From NCBI GenBank assembly GCA_047722305.1, contig JBDNYM010000006.1, positions 1 to 64,000 of the forward strand: a DNA stretch of 64,000 nucleotides, in the 5' to 3' direction. Made by a program: the position numbers and the translations under genes. Every line of letters starts with the position of its first letter. Positions within the stretch are counted from its first letter, which is position 1. The DNA comes from JAKVJE01 sp047722305. Lineage in GTDB: Bacteria > Actinomycetota > Actinomycetes > Actinomycetales > Microbacteriaceae. The notes beneath the pieces were generated by a model. That model did not search any database. It was not told where the DNA came from and saw only the letters and a program-made list of their open reading frames with translations. Below are positions 23,630 to 32,260 of the stretch, in pieces.

Positions 23630-25240
23630 CTAGTTTGCTTTCACGGTGACGTGCAGGTGGTCGTAGTGGCCGCCGGTGACGTTGCCGGGGTCGTGCATTC
23701 CGCCGCCGTTGTAGGGCCGCCACCCCTGATCGTCGCGGGCGAGGGACCAGATTTTGCCTTGCCAGATCAGGTATTCGATCCCGAGCACTTCGGCGTTGTC
23801 CTTCATCCAGTTGGTGACCTTCCAGCCGGCCTCCAACTGGCCCGGTGTCGGATAGTGGCCGATGGCGTTGCCGAAGGTGATGTCGCACGCCCGCCCGAGC
23901 GGGTGCTCCGACTTCGTGCCGGGGCGCGGTGAGTAACAGCCCCACCCGGTGTCGGGGAACGCAGCCTTGGTCTGGGCCATGAGGTGCGCGAGCCGCGCGG
24001 TGATCTTCCCTGAGCTGGTGGGGTCGTCCACCATCTGATCCGGGTCACCCGTCAACGGTGTGGGCGCGCCAGCCGTACCGGACTGGCAACCCGCGGCTGG
24101 ACCGGTGGCTGCTTCGGGGAGGTTCGCGGCGCCGTGGTCGTTGAGCCACTTGGCGGGGTCGATGGCTTCGGCGTTGGTGCCGCCGAGGCGGACCTCGAAG
24201 TGCAAGTGGTTGCCGGTGGACATGCCGGAGGTGCCGACGTCGCCGATGTGCTGCCCGGCGGCCACGCGGTCGCCGACGTGGACGAGGATGCCGGCCTGCC
24301 ACATATGCGCGTACGCGGTCGCGACGGTCTTCCCGTCTATGGTGTGCTCGACGACGATAAGACCGCCATAGCCACCGCTGAACTCGGCGACCGTCACGGT
24401 GCCGTCCGCGGCGGCGAGGATCGGGGTGCCGGCCGGAGCGGCCAGGTCCAGGCCTGTGTGGAAGGAGTGCTCGCCGGTGATCGGGTGGATGCGCGGCCCG
24501 AACCCGTCGGTCTTGACCCACGTCCCTTCCGGCAGCGGGAACACCACGCGCGACGACTCGGCCACGCCGACGACGGGGCCGCCGCGCCCGCCGGCGCGGG
24601 TGAGGGCGTCGAGGATCGCATCAGCCACGGGCGCGTAGTTGCGGTACCTGTCGGGAAACGCGCTGACCTCGACCGACTGTGCAGCTTCGCCGGGGTCCAT
24701 CTGTTCCCAGCCGGGAATGTCCAGAAGTCCGCGCGGGCTCGGGTAGTTGGGGCCGGCCGGGCCGCCGAAAAACGCGGCGGCTTGGTAGTTCGGGTCCATC
24801 AGCTCGGCGACGGTGCCCCACCCTGATTGGGGGCGCATCTGGAACAGGCCGAGGGAGTCGTGGTCGCCGCCGTTGCCGTCGTTGGGGTAGTTCGCGGACT
24901 CGGGGTAGGTACCGGTGTTGCTGAGCATCCGCAGCGTGGACTCGGTGAGCGCCGCCATCAGCGCGACCTTCACCCCGGGCCGGCCCACGCCGTCGATCCG
25001 GCCGCCGACCGTGATGATCGTCGCGGCGTGGGTGAGCTGTCGCTTGTTCAGGGTGAAGGTGTAGCCGTCCGCGGTGGTCACTTGGAGGCTGTCGGGGACG
25101 TTGCCGACCGAGAGCGCCCCGCCGGTGGTGGTGCAGGCGGCGATGGCGGCGGGGTTCATCAGTACCCCGATCGCCAGCAGCAGCATCGCCGGGCCGAAGA
25201 ACAGCGCGGCGAGCGCGAGGACAGCGAACTTCTTGAACAC
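23630..25240 (-). CDS. Multidomain cell-wall hydrolase of the conjugation system (M23 peptidase)
   Basis: A 536-aa secreted or membrane-anchored protein with an N-terminal hydrophobic helix (FAVLALAALFFGPAMLLLAIGVLM). Residues about 80-210 look like a lytic transglycosylase domain (ALTESTLRMLSN, DHDSLGLFQMRPQSGWG). Next is an M23 LytM domain with the zinc ligands in GEHSFHTGLDLAAP and GNHLHFEV. The last 110 residues form a third domain (EHPLGRACDITFGN, HYDHLHVTV) like the M15-related C-terminal domain of other conjugation lysins. It would open peptidoglycan for the transfer channel. GTG 25,240 is chosen because it starts just before the signal helix. Confidence 0.85.
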   Translation of the reverse strand: MFKKFAVLALAALFFGPAMLLLAIGVLMNPAAIAACTTTGGALSVGNVPDSLQVTTADGYTFTLNKRQLTHAATIITVGGRIDGVGRPGVKVALMAALTESTLRMLSNTGTYPESANYPNDGNGGDHDSLGLFQMRPQSGWGTVAELMDPNYQAAAFFGGPAGPNYPSPRGLLDIPGWEQMDPGEAAQSVEVSAFPDRYRNYAPVADAILDALTRAGGRGGPVVGVAESSRVVFPLPEGTWVKTDGFGPRIHPITGEHSFHTGLDLAAPAGTPILAAADGTVTVAEFSGGYGGLIVVEHTIDGKTVATAYAHMWQAGILVHVGDRVAAGQHIGDVGTSGMSTGNHLHFEVRLGGTNAEAIDPAKWLNDHGAANLPEAATGPAAGCQSGTAGAPTPLTGDPDQMVDDPTSSGKITARLAHLMAQTKAAFPDTGWGCYSPRPGTKSEHPLGRACDITFGNAIGHYPTPGQLEAGWKVTNWMKDNAEVLGIEYLIWQGKIWSLARDDQGWRPYNGGGMHDPGNVTGGHYDHLHVTVKAN

Positions 25241-25253
25241 GAGACGCCCGTCC

Positions 25254-25934
25254 TCATCGCAGCGGGTTGTCGAGCTGGGACAGCCGCAACAGGTGACAGG
25301 TCGGATAGGTCGGGGCGCAGACGATGAACACGGTGAACGACACCGCGTGCTCGCTCGTGACGGGTTCGCCGTTCCAGAGGCCGTCGCGGTGCCGGGTGCC
25401 CTCGATCGTGTACGCGGTCGTGCCGGGTGCGATCTGGCCGGGTTGTGCCTGCGCCACGGCGTCATCCCATGCTTCCGGGATCACCGCGCGGTCGATGGTG
25501 AGGTGTTGGCGGGTCTCGTGCTTGCGCAGCTCGATCCACGCCTCCCGCGTCGGCAGATAGCTCGCGAGGTCGGAGGCGAGGCCGGCTTGTTCGGTGCCGG
25601 ACGGGTCACCAACATCGAGCACCGCGGCCGTGTAGTCCAGAGGCATGAGGCCGCTGGTGGTGTCCCACGCGAAGATCGCCTCCGCGACGTTGCGAGCGAA
25701 CGTCTCCGGGTCCGCCGAGCGCGGCACGACCGGCAGCCGCGGCGAGGACGGTCCCGGCGTCGTCGGTCTGTGAGACGGCGACGGTGCGGGTTCCGGTGCC
25801 GGGTTGTTGGTGGTGCGGGGGCCGAGGATGAGGCCGTAGATGCCGACCCCGACGAGGATCAGCAGCACCAGGCCGGCGGCGATGAGCGCGATCAGACGGC
25901 CACGCGGAAACGACGGAGAGGGAGAAGTCTTCAT
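25254..25934 (-). CDS. VirB8/TcpC-like transfer protein
   Basis: A 226-aa protein with one N-terminal membrane helix (LIALIAAGLVLLILVGVGIYGLIL), a Pro/Ser-rich linker and a C-terminal alpha-beta domain (DPETFARNVAEAIFAWDT ... SFTVFIVCAPTYPTCHLL). Single-helix proteins with an NTF2-like outer domain at this operon position are usually VirB8/TcpC-type assembly factors; that assignment is by layout, not by clear sequence similarity. ATG 25,934 follows the leader motif at 25,935-25,951. Confidence 0.7.
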   Translation of the reverse strand: MKTSPSPSFPRGRLIALIAAGLVLLILVGVGIYGLILGPRTTNNPAPEPAPSPSHRPTTPGPSSPRLPVVPRSADPETFARNVAEAIFAWDTTSGLMPLDYTAAVLDVGDPSGTEQAGLASDLASYLPTREAWIELRKHETRQHLTIDRAVIPEAWDDAVAQAQPGQIAPGTTAYTIEGTRHRDGLWNGEPVTSEHAVSFTVFIVCAPTYPTCHLLRLSQLDNPLR

Positions 25935-25951
25935 GCCCGTCAGGTGCACCC
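25935..25951 (-). promoter_or_regulatory. Transfer-gene leader motif, copy 3
   Basis: On the minus strand GGGTGCACCTGACGGGC is followed at once by ATG AAG, as in copies 1 and 2, where the start codon is followed by AAG or AAC. All three would encode HL(P/T)G before the Met if read in frame from upstream, so an earlier GTG start is also conceivable. Confidence 0.55.
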
Positions 25952-25985
25952 CGACCGCCAGCCGGGAACAGCCGAGGATCGTGAA

Positions 25986-26972
25986 TCAGAGTGCGCGCAG
26001 GCGTGGGGTCGCGGGTTCTTGTTCGCGGGCGGCGTGGAGGTCGGTGGCGAACTGGCGGGTGCCTTCGGCGGTCGCGTAGAACGCTTCGGCCTGCTCATCG
26101 GTGAGCTGGGCGGCGAGCTCGTCCAGGTCGTAGTGCAGCCACCACGAGTCGAGTTCGGTCCAGGTCAGCACGAACGCCCGCACCGCATACCGGGCGTCCG
26201 GCACCACGGGCGCGGCGGGCTGGGGCTTCTTCGCCTTCTTCTTGCCCTTCTTCGTCTCGGCGTCCACGCGAGCCAGTGCCTGTTCGGCCAGGTCGTGCAG
26301 GTGCGCGTCGTCGGCGGCTTGGTGGATGTCGCGGATGCGCTGATACACCGGATCGACCGGCCCGCCGGCCTCGATCTGCACCAACCCCGCCTGAGCCTCG
26401 GCGCGCAGCGGTTCGGGTACGTCGGGGTTGGTGGCGAGGTGTTGCAGGTAGCCGATCTTGTCCATCGTCTTGTAGGAGGGTGCGCCGGGGATCATCGCGG
26501 CGGCCTGCTCGCGGACCTTGCCCGGCGGGGTCAACGGGGGTGGAAAGTTTCCACCCCCGTTCCACCGCGGCTGATTCTCGGCCGAGAACTGCGTCGCAGC
26601 GTCCCGCCGGGCGGCGTCTTCGGCCATGAGTTCCTTGATTTCGCGGTAGAGGCCGGCGGCTTCTAGCGGGGAGAGGGTCTTGTGGAGCTGGTTGTCGTCC
26701 TGCTCGGCCAGCAGGTGTCCCAACCTGTCCGAGATGGATGAGCGCACCCAGACGTTGACGGTGCGCCAGCCGAGCTGTCGGATCGCCGCGAGCCGGCGCA
26801 CCCCGCACACCAGCAGCCCGTCAGGGGTGATGGTGATGGGTTGCAGCAGCCCGTCCCGCTCGATCGACGCCGCGAGCGCGTCGAGGTCACCGAGGTCTCG
26901 GCGGTGGCGGCGGCCGACCTGGATCGACTCGACGGTCCGGTCGAGTTCGATGTGCCCCATCGCGACGGTCAT
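25986..26972 (-). CDS. parB: ParB/RepB/Spo0J-family protein
   Basis: A 328-aa protein with the ParB N-terminal CTP/DNA-clamp domain: IQVGRRHRRDLGDLDALAASIERDGLLQPITI, the arginine motif LLVCGVRRLAAIRQLG, and LLAEQDDNQLHKTLSPLEAAGLYREIKEL. The central HTH is less clear (SYKTMDKIGYLQHL). A Lys-rich linker (KKGKKKAKK) leads to an acidic helical C-terminus. No ParA accompanies it, so it may regulate or stabilise the excised element in place of classic partition. It starts where the upstream gene stops (TGATG). Confidence 0.85.
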   Translation of the reverse strand: MTVAMGHIELDRTVESIQVGRRHRRDLGDLDALAASIERDGLLQPITITPDGLLVCGVRRLAAIRQLGWRTVNVWVRSSISDRLGHLLAEQDDNQLHKTLSPLEAAGLYREIKELMAEDAARRDAATQFSAENQPRWNGGGNFPPPLTPPGKVREQAAAMIPGAPSYKTMDKIGYLQHLATNPDVPEPLRAEAQAGLVQIEAGGPVDPVYQRIRDIHQAADDAHLHDLAEQALARVDAETKKGKKKAKKPQPAAPVVPDARYAVRAFVLTWTELDSWWLHYDLDELAAQLTDEQAEAFYATAEGTRQFATDLHAAREQEPATPRLRAL

Positions 26973-27835
26973 CACGCACCCCTACGTCGGGTGTGGGGTG
27001 CGGCGTGGCTGATGGTCGCCACGAGCCCGTCATCGCCCAGCAGCACGGGCAGGCCCTCGCCGATCAGCAGCCGCAGCAAGATGCCGCGTCCTTCACCGGT
27101 CGCCCCATAGCCGGGAGTGGTACGGCCCAGCAGCACCCGCAACAGCACCGTCCACGACGCGGCGGGAACATCGAGCAGGGCGCGGGCGTGCCGGTCGCGG
27201 CGCAGCGCCTCATAGGCGCCGGTGCGTGACCCGATCCGGGCGAGGGCTTCGCAGACGTGCTCGATCGCCGGGCGGGCGGTGCCCTCGGGCCAGCCCAGCA
27301 GCATGAACAACAAGATCGCGTCCTCCACCGCGCCGGTCACCGACGCCGGCTCACCCACATCCGCATCCACCTCGTCGTCGTGGTGGTGAGGGTCGGTGAC
27401 GTGGAACGCCGGGTGGTAGTCCGACAGGGTGTTCTCGCGTTCGGAGAGCCGTTCGGGGTCGTGGAAGCAGGAGATGTGCGGACGCCGCGCTTGATGCACC
27501 GAGCACAGCAGCCCTTGGCCGCGCTCTTCGGCGATGCAAGTGATCCGCACCGCATGCGTGACCACGCCCCAGGGGTCGTCGGCCTCACGGGCGGCGCGGG
27601 TACGCATCACGTCGAACGCCGCCGACGCGGCCTCCCACGGGTCCAGGCCGTGCTTGCGCGCCAACGGCGTGTACTTGTCCGCGGCGTAGGTCATCAGCTC
27701 GGCGGCTACCGGGTCGTGCTCCCACGCTCCGGGGCCGGCGTCGTGGAGCCGGTGCAGCAGGGCGCGCAGGCCCTCACCGCTGGTGTAGTCCTCACCCGCA
27801 GGATCGGTCGCCGTCGTCGTGGTGGTTGTGGTCAT
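26972..27835 (-). CDS. Hypothetical transfer-operon protein, 287 aa
   Basis: A 287-aa protein I cannot name. After a poly-Thr start it has helical segments (GLRALLHRLHDAGPGAWEHDPVAAEL, DPWEAASAAFDVMRTRAAREA) that resemble sigma-factor-like or replication-associated helices, a His-rich stretch (DPHHHDDEVDAD), and WPEGTARPAIEHVCEALARIG near the end. ATG 27,835 is preceded by AGGAGG. An earlier in-frame start at 27,910 would add 25 residues. It overlaps parB. Confidence 0.7.
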   Translation of the reverse strand: MTTTTTTTATDPAGEDYTSGEGLRALLHRLHDAGPGAWEHDPVAAELMTYAADKYTPLARKHGLDPWEAASAAFDVMRTRAAREADDPWGVVTHAVRITCIAEERGQGLLCSVHQARRPHISCFHDPERLSERENTLSDYHPAFHVTDPHHHDDEVDADVGEPASVTGAVEDAILLFMLLGWPEGTARPAIEHVCEALARIGSRTGAYEALRRDRHARALLDVPAASWTVLLRVLLGRTTPGYGATGEGRGILLRLLIGEGLPVLLGDDGLVATISHAAPHTRRRGA

Positions 27836-27927
27836 GGTCGAGGCACCTCCTGGCAGGCAGGTGCGCCGGTCGCTCCTGGCGACCGTCACCCCGCCGTGCT
27901 GGGTGTCCATGACTCATCACCACCCCG

Positions 27928-28335
27928 CTACCTCATCCCGACCCCGGACCGTGCCGGACCCTCGACGTGCTGGCCGCGACGACCAAACGCCGACAACGGC
28001 GGCAACCGCCTCGCCCGCTCCGACACCGACCGCGCCCCCGCCGCCAGCGACGAGCGGAAACGGCGGCCCTGCTCGCTGTTGAACTCGATCCCACGCCCCG
28101 CCAGAGTCCCGCCGGAACGCACGATCAGATCGGTCGGGCGCACCCACTCCACGCCCCGGCCGCGCACCTGATCCATGCGCTCCCGCACCGCATCGCGGCG
28201 GGCCGCCTGCTGCTTGACCGCATCCGGCGTCCCCGCCCCCTCGACCGCCTCGGCGGCTCCGGGGTCGGGCTTCTTGGCCTGATCGGGTTCGATGCGGCGG
28301 GGTGGTTGCTCGCGCATCAGGTCGTCGGTGCTCAT
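27928..28335 (-). CDS. Hypothetical transfer-operon protein, 135 aa
   Basis: A 135-aa basic protein, mostly disordered in its first 45 residues and helical afterwards (AVKQQAARRDAVRERMDQVRGRG, VEWVRPTDLIVRSGGTLAGRG). The phrase VRPTDLI...GRGIEF resembles small ICE proteins linked to primase or mobilisation genes, but I cannot assign a function. It overlaps the DUF2637 gene by ATGA. Confidence 0.7.
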   Translation of the reverse strand: MSTDDLMREQPPRRIEPDQAKKPDPGAAEAVEGAGTPDAVKQQAARRDAVRERMDQVRGRGVEWVRPTDLIVRSGGTLAGRGIEFNSEQGRRFRSSLAAGARSVSERARRLPPLSAFGRRGQHVEGPARSGVGMR

Positions 28336-29027
28336 GGTGTCGCTCCCTCCAAGACAGCCCGTGGTTGCTCGGGCTCATCGGGGTGGTGCGCGCCGGCGAA
28401 CCAGCGGCCCACCGTCGAGGGATGCACATCCAGCGTCCGGGCGATCTTCTTGTTCGACCACCCCGACTCCCGCAGCTCGGCCGCTCGTGCCCGACGATCC
28501 GGCACGTCGGTAGGAACGAGGCGCGCCAGCTCGGGGATTGGCGACGCCACGGAAGGCAGTTCGTTCGGCGCGACTTCGAGCGCGACCGGCTCACGAACTT
28601 CGGCGGCTTCGGCAGCGGGTTGGGTGGTGGTGCGGATGAGGACGACGGTCAGATGGGTCGAGGCGAGCAGCACCACGGGCGGGACGGCCGCGACCGCCGC
28701 CGCCAGCCCCGCGGGTACGTCGGCGTCCGCGGCGACGATCGCGTGCAGCGCGTTCGCGGTCACCGACACCGCGGCACCACCGATCAGCAGCGTCCACGGA
28801 TACCAAGCCGCACCTTCGCCCGCGAGCGCGACCACCGCGACCGTAGAGACGACGATCACGCCATCGACGATCAACGGCCACGCCCACGCCTGCCCGTCCC
28901 CGATACCGGCCCGGCGGGCCAGATCAGCCAGGGCAGTGAAGGACAGCCAGAACGCGCCAGCCGCGATGAACACCGTCCCAACGACCGACGTGATGACCGC
29001 CCACCTCCGGCCCCGCCACCCATTCAC
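28332..29027 (-). CDS. DUF2637 (Spd-like) membrane protein with C-terminal HTH
   Basis: A 231-aa protein. Four membrane helices in residues 8-135 (VITSVVGTVFIAAGAFWLSFTAL, AWPLIVDGVIVVSTVAVVALAG and two more) match the DUF2637 domain found in plasmid-spread Spd proteins of Streptomyces. The C-terminal 60 residues hold a short HTH (RRARAAELRESGWSNKKIARTLDVHPSTVGRWF). The combination suggests a membrane-bound DNA-binding protein that could position the element's DNA at the membrane. It overlaps both neighbours by ATGA. Confidence 0.8.
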   Translation of the reverse strand: MNGWRGRRWAVITSVVGTVFIAAGAFWLSFTALADLARRAGIGDGQAWAWPLIVDGVIVVSTVAVVALAGEGAAWYPWTLLIGGAAVSVTANALHAIVAADADVPAGLAAAVAAVPPVVLLASTHLTVVLIRTTTQPAAEAAEVREPVALEVAPNELPSVASPIPELARLVPTDVPDRRARAAELRESGWSNKKIARTLDVHPSTVGRWFAGAHHPDEPEQPRAVLEGATP

Positions 29028-29959
29028 GACAACCCCCGCGACGCGGACTCTGGCGCTGCCCGATCACAGCGAGCAAACCCATCGGCAGGCAAGCCAGGCG
29101 CGTCAGCGGGCTCGCGCTGGCGGGCACCAGCGCCGACGCTTCGGTAGGCGCTGTGGACGGTGCGGGTGATTTCCCGCTCACCGAAGTCCGACTGCGCCGC
29201 GCTCACCATCGCATCCACCGCATCGGAGACGGGCACGCCGCCTTCGGCAAGACGGCACGAGGCCCAGAACAGTTTCAGATTCCGGTCGGTCGCCTGCCGA
29301 CCCAGCCACGCCGCCAACCGATCCGCATCCGCCCCATCACGATCCCGAGCAGGTACGACGGGATGGGTGGGCTTGGGGCGCGGGTCGAGGAAGTCACGCA
29401 GCCGGTCCGAGTCCACGGGCAACGGCTGCCCGAGGTATTCGCCGCCCCCGACCTTGTACCGGCTGGCAATGCCGTCGATGATGCGGATCGAAGGCGGGGC
29501 GATGATGTAGCCGCCGTCACCACGGAAGTCGATCCCCGCGCTCCCGGCCTGCCAGGACCGCTGCTCCACCCCCGGGAGGGCCGGAAAGTAGGCGTGCTGA
29601 CCGCCAGTTGGAGTGCTCACCAGCAGACCCCACCCCTTGACCAGACCCGCGTCGCCGGCACGGACGAACGCCTGCAGGCCATCGACCGGGCCATGCACGT
29701 CGACGTCGACCACGACCAGGCCCGACGCGGCACCGGTCGGGATGCCGATGTTCGCCCACGGATGCAGGCGCCACCACGACCGCACCTGCCGTCGATCCGT
29801 CGTGGCATCCATGTGGCCGTGGCGAGTGATCGGTGTCTTGCCGCCCGGCACGCACGGGAACACGGGCACGCCGCCCTCAGCGAGCAGCATCGCGGCATGA
29901 CTTAGCCGCCAGCCACGCCCCGCCTTGGCGAGCACGTCCAGCGCCTCCAGGCCAGCCAT
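29024..29959 (-). CDS. Bifunctional primase/polymerase-type replication protein
   Basis: A 311-aa protein with the prim-pol fold: MLLAEGGVPVFPCVPGGKTPI at the start, WANIGIPTGAASGLVVVDVDVHG with the metal-binding acidic pair DVD, then LLVSTPTGGQHAYFPAL and GIDFRGDGGYIIAPPS. It would prime or copy the single-stranded form of the element after transfer. No helicase domain is fused; that activity may come from the host or relaxase. The ATG at 29,959 overlaps the ArdC stop (TGATG). Confidence 0.85.
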   Translation of the reverse strand: MAGLEALDVLAKAGRGWRLSHAAMLLAEGGVPVFPCVPGGKTPITRHGHMDATTDRRQVRSWWRLHPWANIGIPTGAASGLVVVDVDVHGPVDGLQAFVRAGDAGLVKGWGLLVSTPTGGQHAYFPALPGVEQRSWQAGSAGIDFRGDGGYIIAPPSIRIIDGIASRYKVGGGEYLGQPLPVDSDRLRDFLDPRPKPTHPVVPARDRDGADADRLAAWLGRQATDRNLKLFWASCRLAEGGVPVSDAVDAMVSAAQSDFGEREITRTVHSAYRSVGAGARQREPADAPGLPADGFARCDRAAPESASRGLS

Positions 29960-31032
29960 CACAGCCCCCGTCCCGCCAGCGCCGGCGCGCTCGCTGGCTG
30001 GCGCTCGGGCAACGGCGCCGCCGACCGAGACGACGCCTCCGAAACGGGAGCGTCGCGGGTGAGGCCGGGTGGGGTGCCGTTGGAGACTTGAAAGGTGTCG
30101 AGCTGGTCGAGGATGCCCAACGCGGTCTTGCGCACCCGCTCCCCAGTGGCCTTGATGACCTCCGCCGGTTCGGTGTCCTTCACCGACGACGCCCACCCCG
30201 CCACATACGGGATCGTGTAGCCGCTGGTGTCCAGGCCGTGCGCGGCACCGATCATCAACGCGACCGACTCGGCCTCCACCTCGGAGATGCCACGGTGCTG
30301 ACGAGCTTCCTCATCCTTCGGGTCGTGCATCAGCACATGCGCCAGCTCATGCACCAACGTGGCGACCTGATTGACCTCCGTCACATCGGTGCGCACCGAC
30401 ACCTGCCGCGTCGCGTAGTCCGTCAGTCCATCCGCGCCGCCGATCTGCCCGGCATCCGCTACCCGCACCACCTCGAACCCCAACGCCTCGACCTGCGCCG
30501 CCAGGCCGTCCCACAACCCCACCGGGGCTTCGCCGTCCAGCAACTTTGGTGCGGGAGCCTCCGGGATCGGATCACCCTCGGTCTGCGTCACATCCCACAC
30601 GTAGGCGGGCCGAGCGCCCACCATCCGGGTACGCACCGTCTCGTTGACCTTGTGCTTCTCCCGTGGCCCCAACCGGCGCCACGACGACGGATCAGCCGGG
30701 TTCGATGAGGCGAACCGGCCGGTCACCGGGGCGAAGATCATGTAGCCCTGCTGGCCCTTCTGCACCTGACGGCCGAGCTGCTGCCACTGCCGATACCCAG
30801 CCACATGCGACGGCACCGGGTTCGGCACCCGGCCGGCCTCGAACGCAGCCTCGTGCTGGACCCAGATCAGCAGCGTGTTGTTGAACGAGCGCGACCGGAA
30901 CCGAGCCGCGAACTCCAACGCCCGCGCCCAGTCCTCACCGGACACCAGCATCTCCACCGCGCCAGTCAGCCGCTCATGCAGCTCATCGAGCTTCGCGTCC
31001 CGCGCAGCCCGCGCTTCCTCCGTCACAGCCAT
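29959..31032 (-). CDS. ardC: ArdC-like antirestriction protein
   Basis: A 357-aa protein. The N-terminal half matches the ArdC single-strand-DNA-binding domain (RSRSFNNTLLIWVQ, YRQWQQLGRQVQKGQQGYMIFAPV), and the second half a zinc metalloprotease-like domain with HELAH (VATLVHELAHVLMH) and a distal Glu in EVEAESVALMI. ArdC-type proteins protect incoming DNA from restriction in a new host. Its ribosome site is GGAGG, six bases before ATG 31,032. It opens the maintenance operon after the AraC-type regulator. Confidence 0.88.
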   Translation of the reverse strand: MAVTEEARAARDAKLDELHERLTGAVEMLVSGEDWARALEFAARFRSRSFNNTLLIWVQHEAAFEAGRVPNPVPSHVAGYRQWQQLGRQVQKGQQGYMIFAPVTGRFASSNPADPSSWRRLGPREKHKVNETVRTRMVGARPAYVWDVTQTEGDPIPEAPAPKLLDGEAPVGLWDGLAAQVEALGFEVVRVADAGQIGGADGLTDYATRQVSVRTDVTEVNQVATLVHELAHVLMHDPKDEEARQHRGISEVEAESVALMIGAAHGLDTSGYTIPYVAGWASSVKDTEPAEVIKATGERVRKTALGILDQLDTFQVSNGTPPGLTRDAPVSEASSRSAAPLPERQPASAPALAGRGL

Positions 31033-31244
31033 CGTTGACCTCCCTTCGCCAAGACCGCCGAAGGGCGGCCGTGCGACTGTGAGGTACGCCGGGAAGATCA
31101 AGGAGACGAGACGAGCCAGGGGACGACCGAGACTGTCAGGTCGCATGAGGAACCCAACGAGTCCCTACCGGACTACACGCCCAGACCCGCCCACAGAGGA
31201 GAGGGCAGCCGATCCGGCGGTTATCACTCGGAATCGTGCGCGCT
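31033..31244 (-). promoter_or_regulatory. Upstream region of the ardC-tra operon
   Basis: These 212 bp between the AraC-type regulator and ardC carry no gene. The AraC-type gene ends here on the same strand, so the region is the only large gap in the operon and the likely place for its main promoter. I see no clear -10/-35 pair or terminator. Confidence 0.35.
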
Positions 31245-32186
31245 TCACCCGGAAGCGTCGGCTGCGCGGCGCTGGCTCATCGCCCGGTACCGGCGGGGAG
31301 TCATCCCCACGCTACGGCGGAACTGACGGGCCGCGAAATCAGGATCACCCCATCCCACCTCACGAGCAATCACCGCGATCGGCGCGTCCGTCGTGCGCAG
31401 AAGACCCGCCATCCGCTCCGTCCGCAACATCGTCAAATACGCAATCGGCGACTTCCCGAACGCATCGACAAAGATGCGCCCCACCTGCGACTTCGACACA
31501 TGCAACTCGTTCGCCAAGTCAGTCACCGACCAGTGACGTACGGGGTCGGCGCGCAGCAGCTCCGCGCCCCGGCGCGCTTCCTGCCGTAGCGGAGCGAAGC
31601 GGCGGTGTCGCGGCTGAGTCGGCCATCCCGTCGCCCGTTGCGTCGGGGAGATACGGACTGGAGAGGTTCTGATGAATGGCGCGATGACGTGACTGATCGA
31701 GAACCAGAGCGCCTGCATCCGATAGAAGTTCTCCACGGGCCGGGCCTCAATGCTCAAGGCAACCAGCTCGTCCAGCCACGGCATCAGCAACCCCGTTCGG
31801 TCCTCACCGAGATGGAGAATCTGCGCCGGTTCTGTGTAAATGGTCGCCGCGAAGTCTTGGGCGTCGAGCCGATCGTGCAAAATGCCGACATGCTGCCAGA
31901 ACACCTGGTCGATCACGTAGTCGGTGTCGGCGTAGATCGTGGTCACGGTGATGTGGCCTTCGGGCTCGCTTCCGCAGAGCGTGTTCGCGCCGAGCAAGAT
32001 CACATCGCCGATGGTAACTGGCTGCTGTCCGAACTCGCTGAACAAGATTGCGGAGCCGTCACGGACCACGATCACCTTCACGCAGTCATACGCCACCGGC
32101 CCCACCGGCCGATGAATGGTGCGGGTTCGAGCCAACAAGGGCGCGTAGGGCGTCATGCCTGGCCCTGGTGTTGATCCGTTCACCAT
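31245..32186 (-). CDS. AraC-family transcriptional regulator
   Basis: A 313-aa regulator. The C-terminal 110 residues hold two AraC-type HTH motifs: WSVTDLANELHVSKSQVGRIFVDAFGKSPIAYLTMLR and APIAVIAREVGWGDPDFAARQFRRSVGMTPRRYR, each split over the usual helices. The N-terminal half is cupin-like (VIVVRDGSAILFSEFG) and would sense a ligand. It lies at the head of the transfer operon on the same strand and is the obvious candidate to control it. Confidence 0.85.
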   Translation of the reverse strand: MVNGSTPGPGMTPYAPLLARTRTIHRPVGPVAYDCVKVIVVRDGSAILFSEFGQQPVTIGDVILLGANTLCGSEPEGHITVTTIYADTDYVIDQVFWQHVGILHDRLDAQDFAATIYTEPAQILHLGEDRTGLLMPWLDELVALSIEARPVENFYRMQALWFSISHVIAPFIRTSPVRISPTQRATGWPTQPRHRRFAPLRQEARRGAELLRADPVRHWSVTDLANELHVSKSQVGRIFVDAFGKSPIAYLTMLRTERMAGLLRTTDAPIAVIAREVGWGDPDFAARQFRRSVGMTPRRYRAMSQRRAADASG

Positions 32187-32260
32187 GACCGTGCCATCGC
32201 GCGTTCAATATCAACCAGTGGAGACTGTCGCCCGTGCCGACGATTCGTATGACCCGCGCG

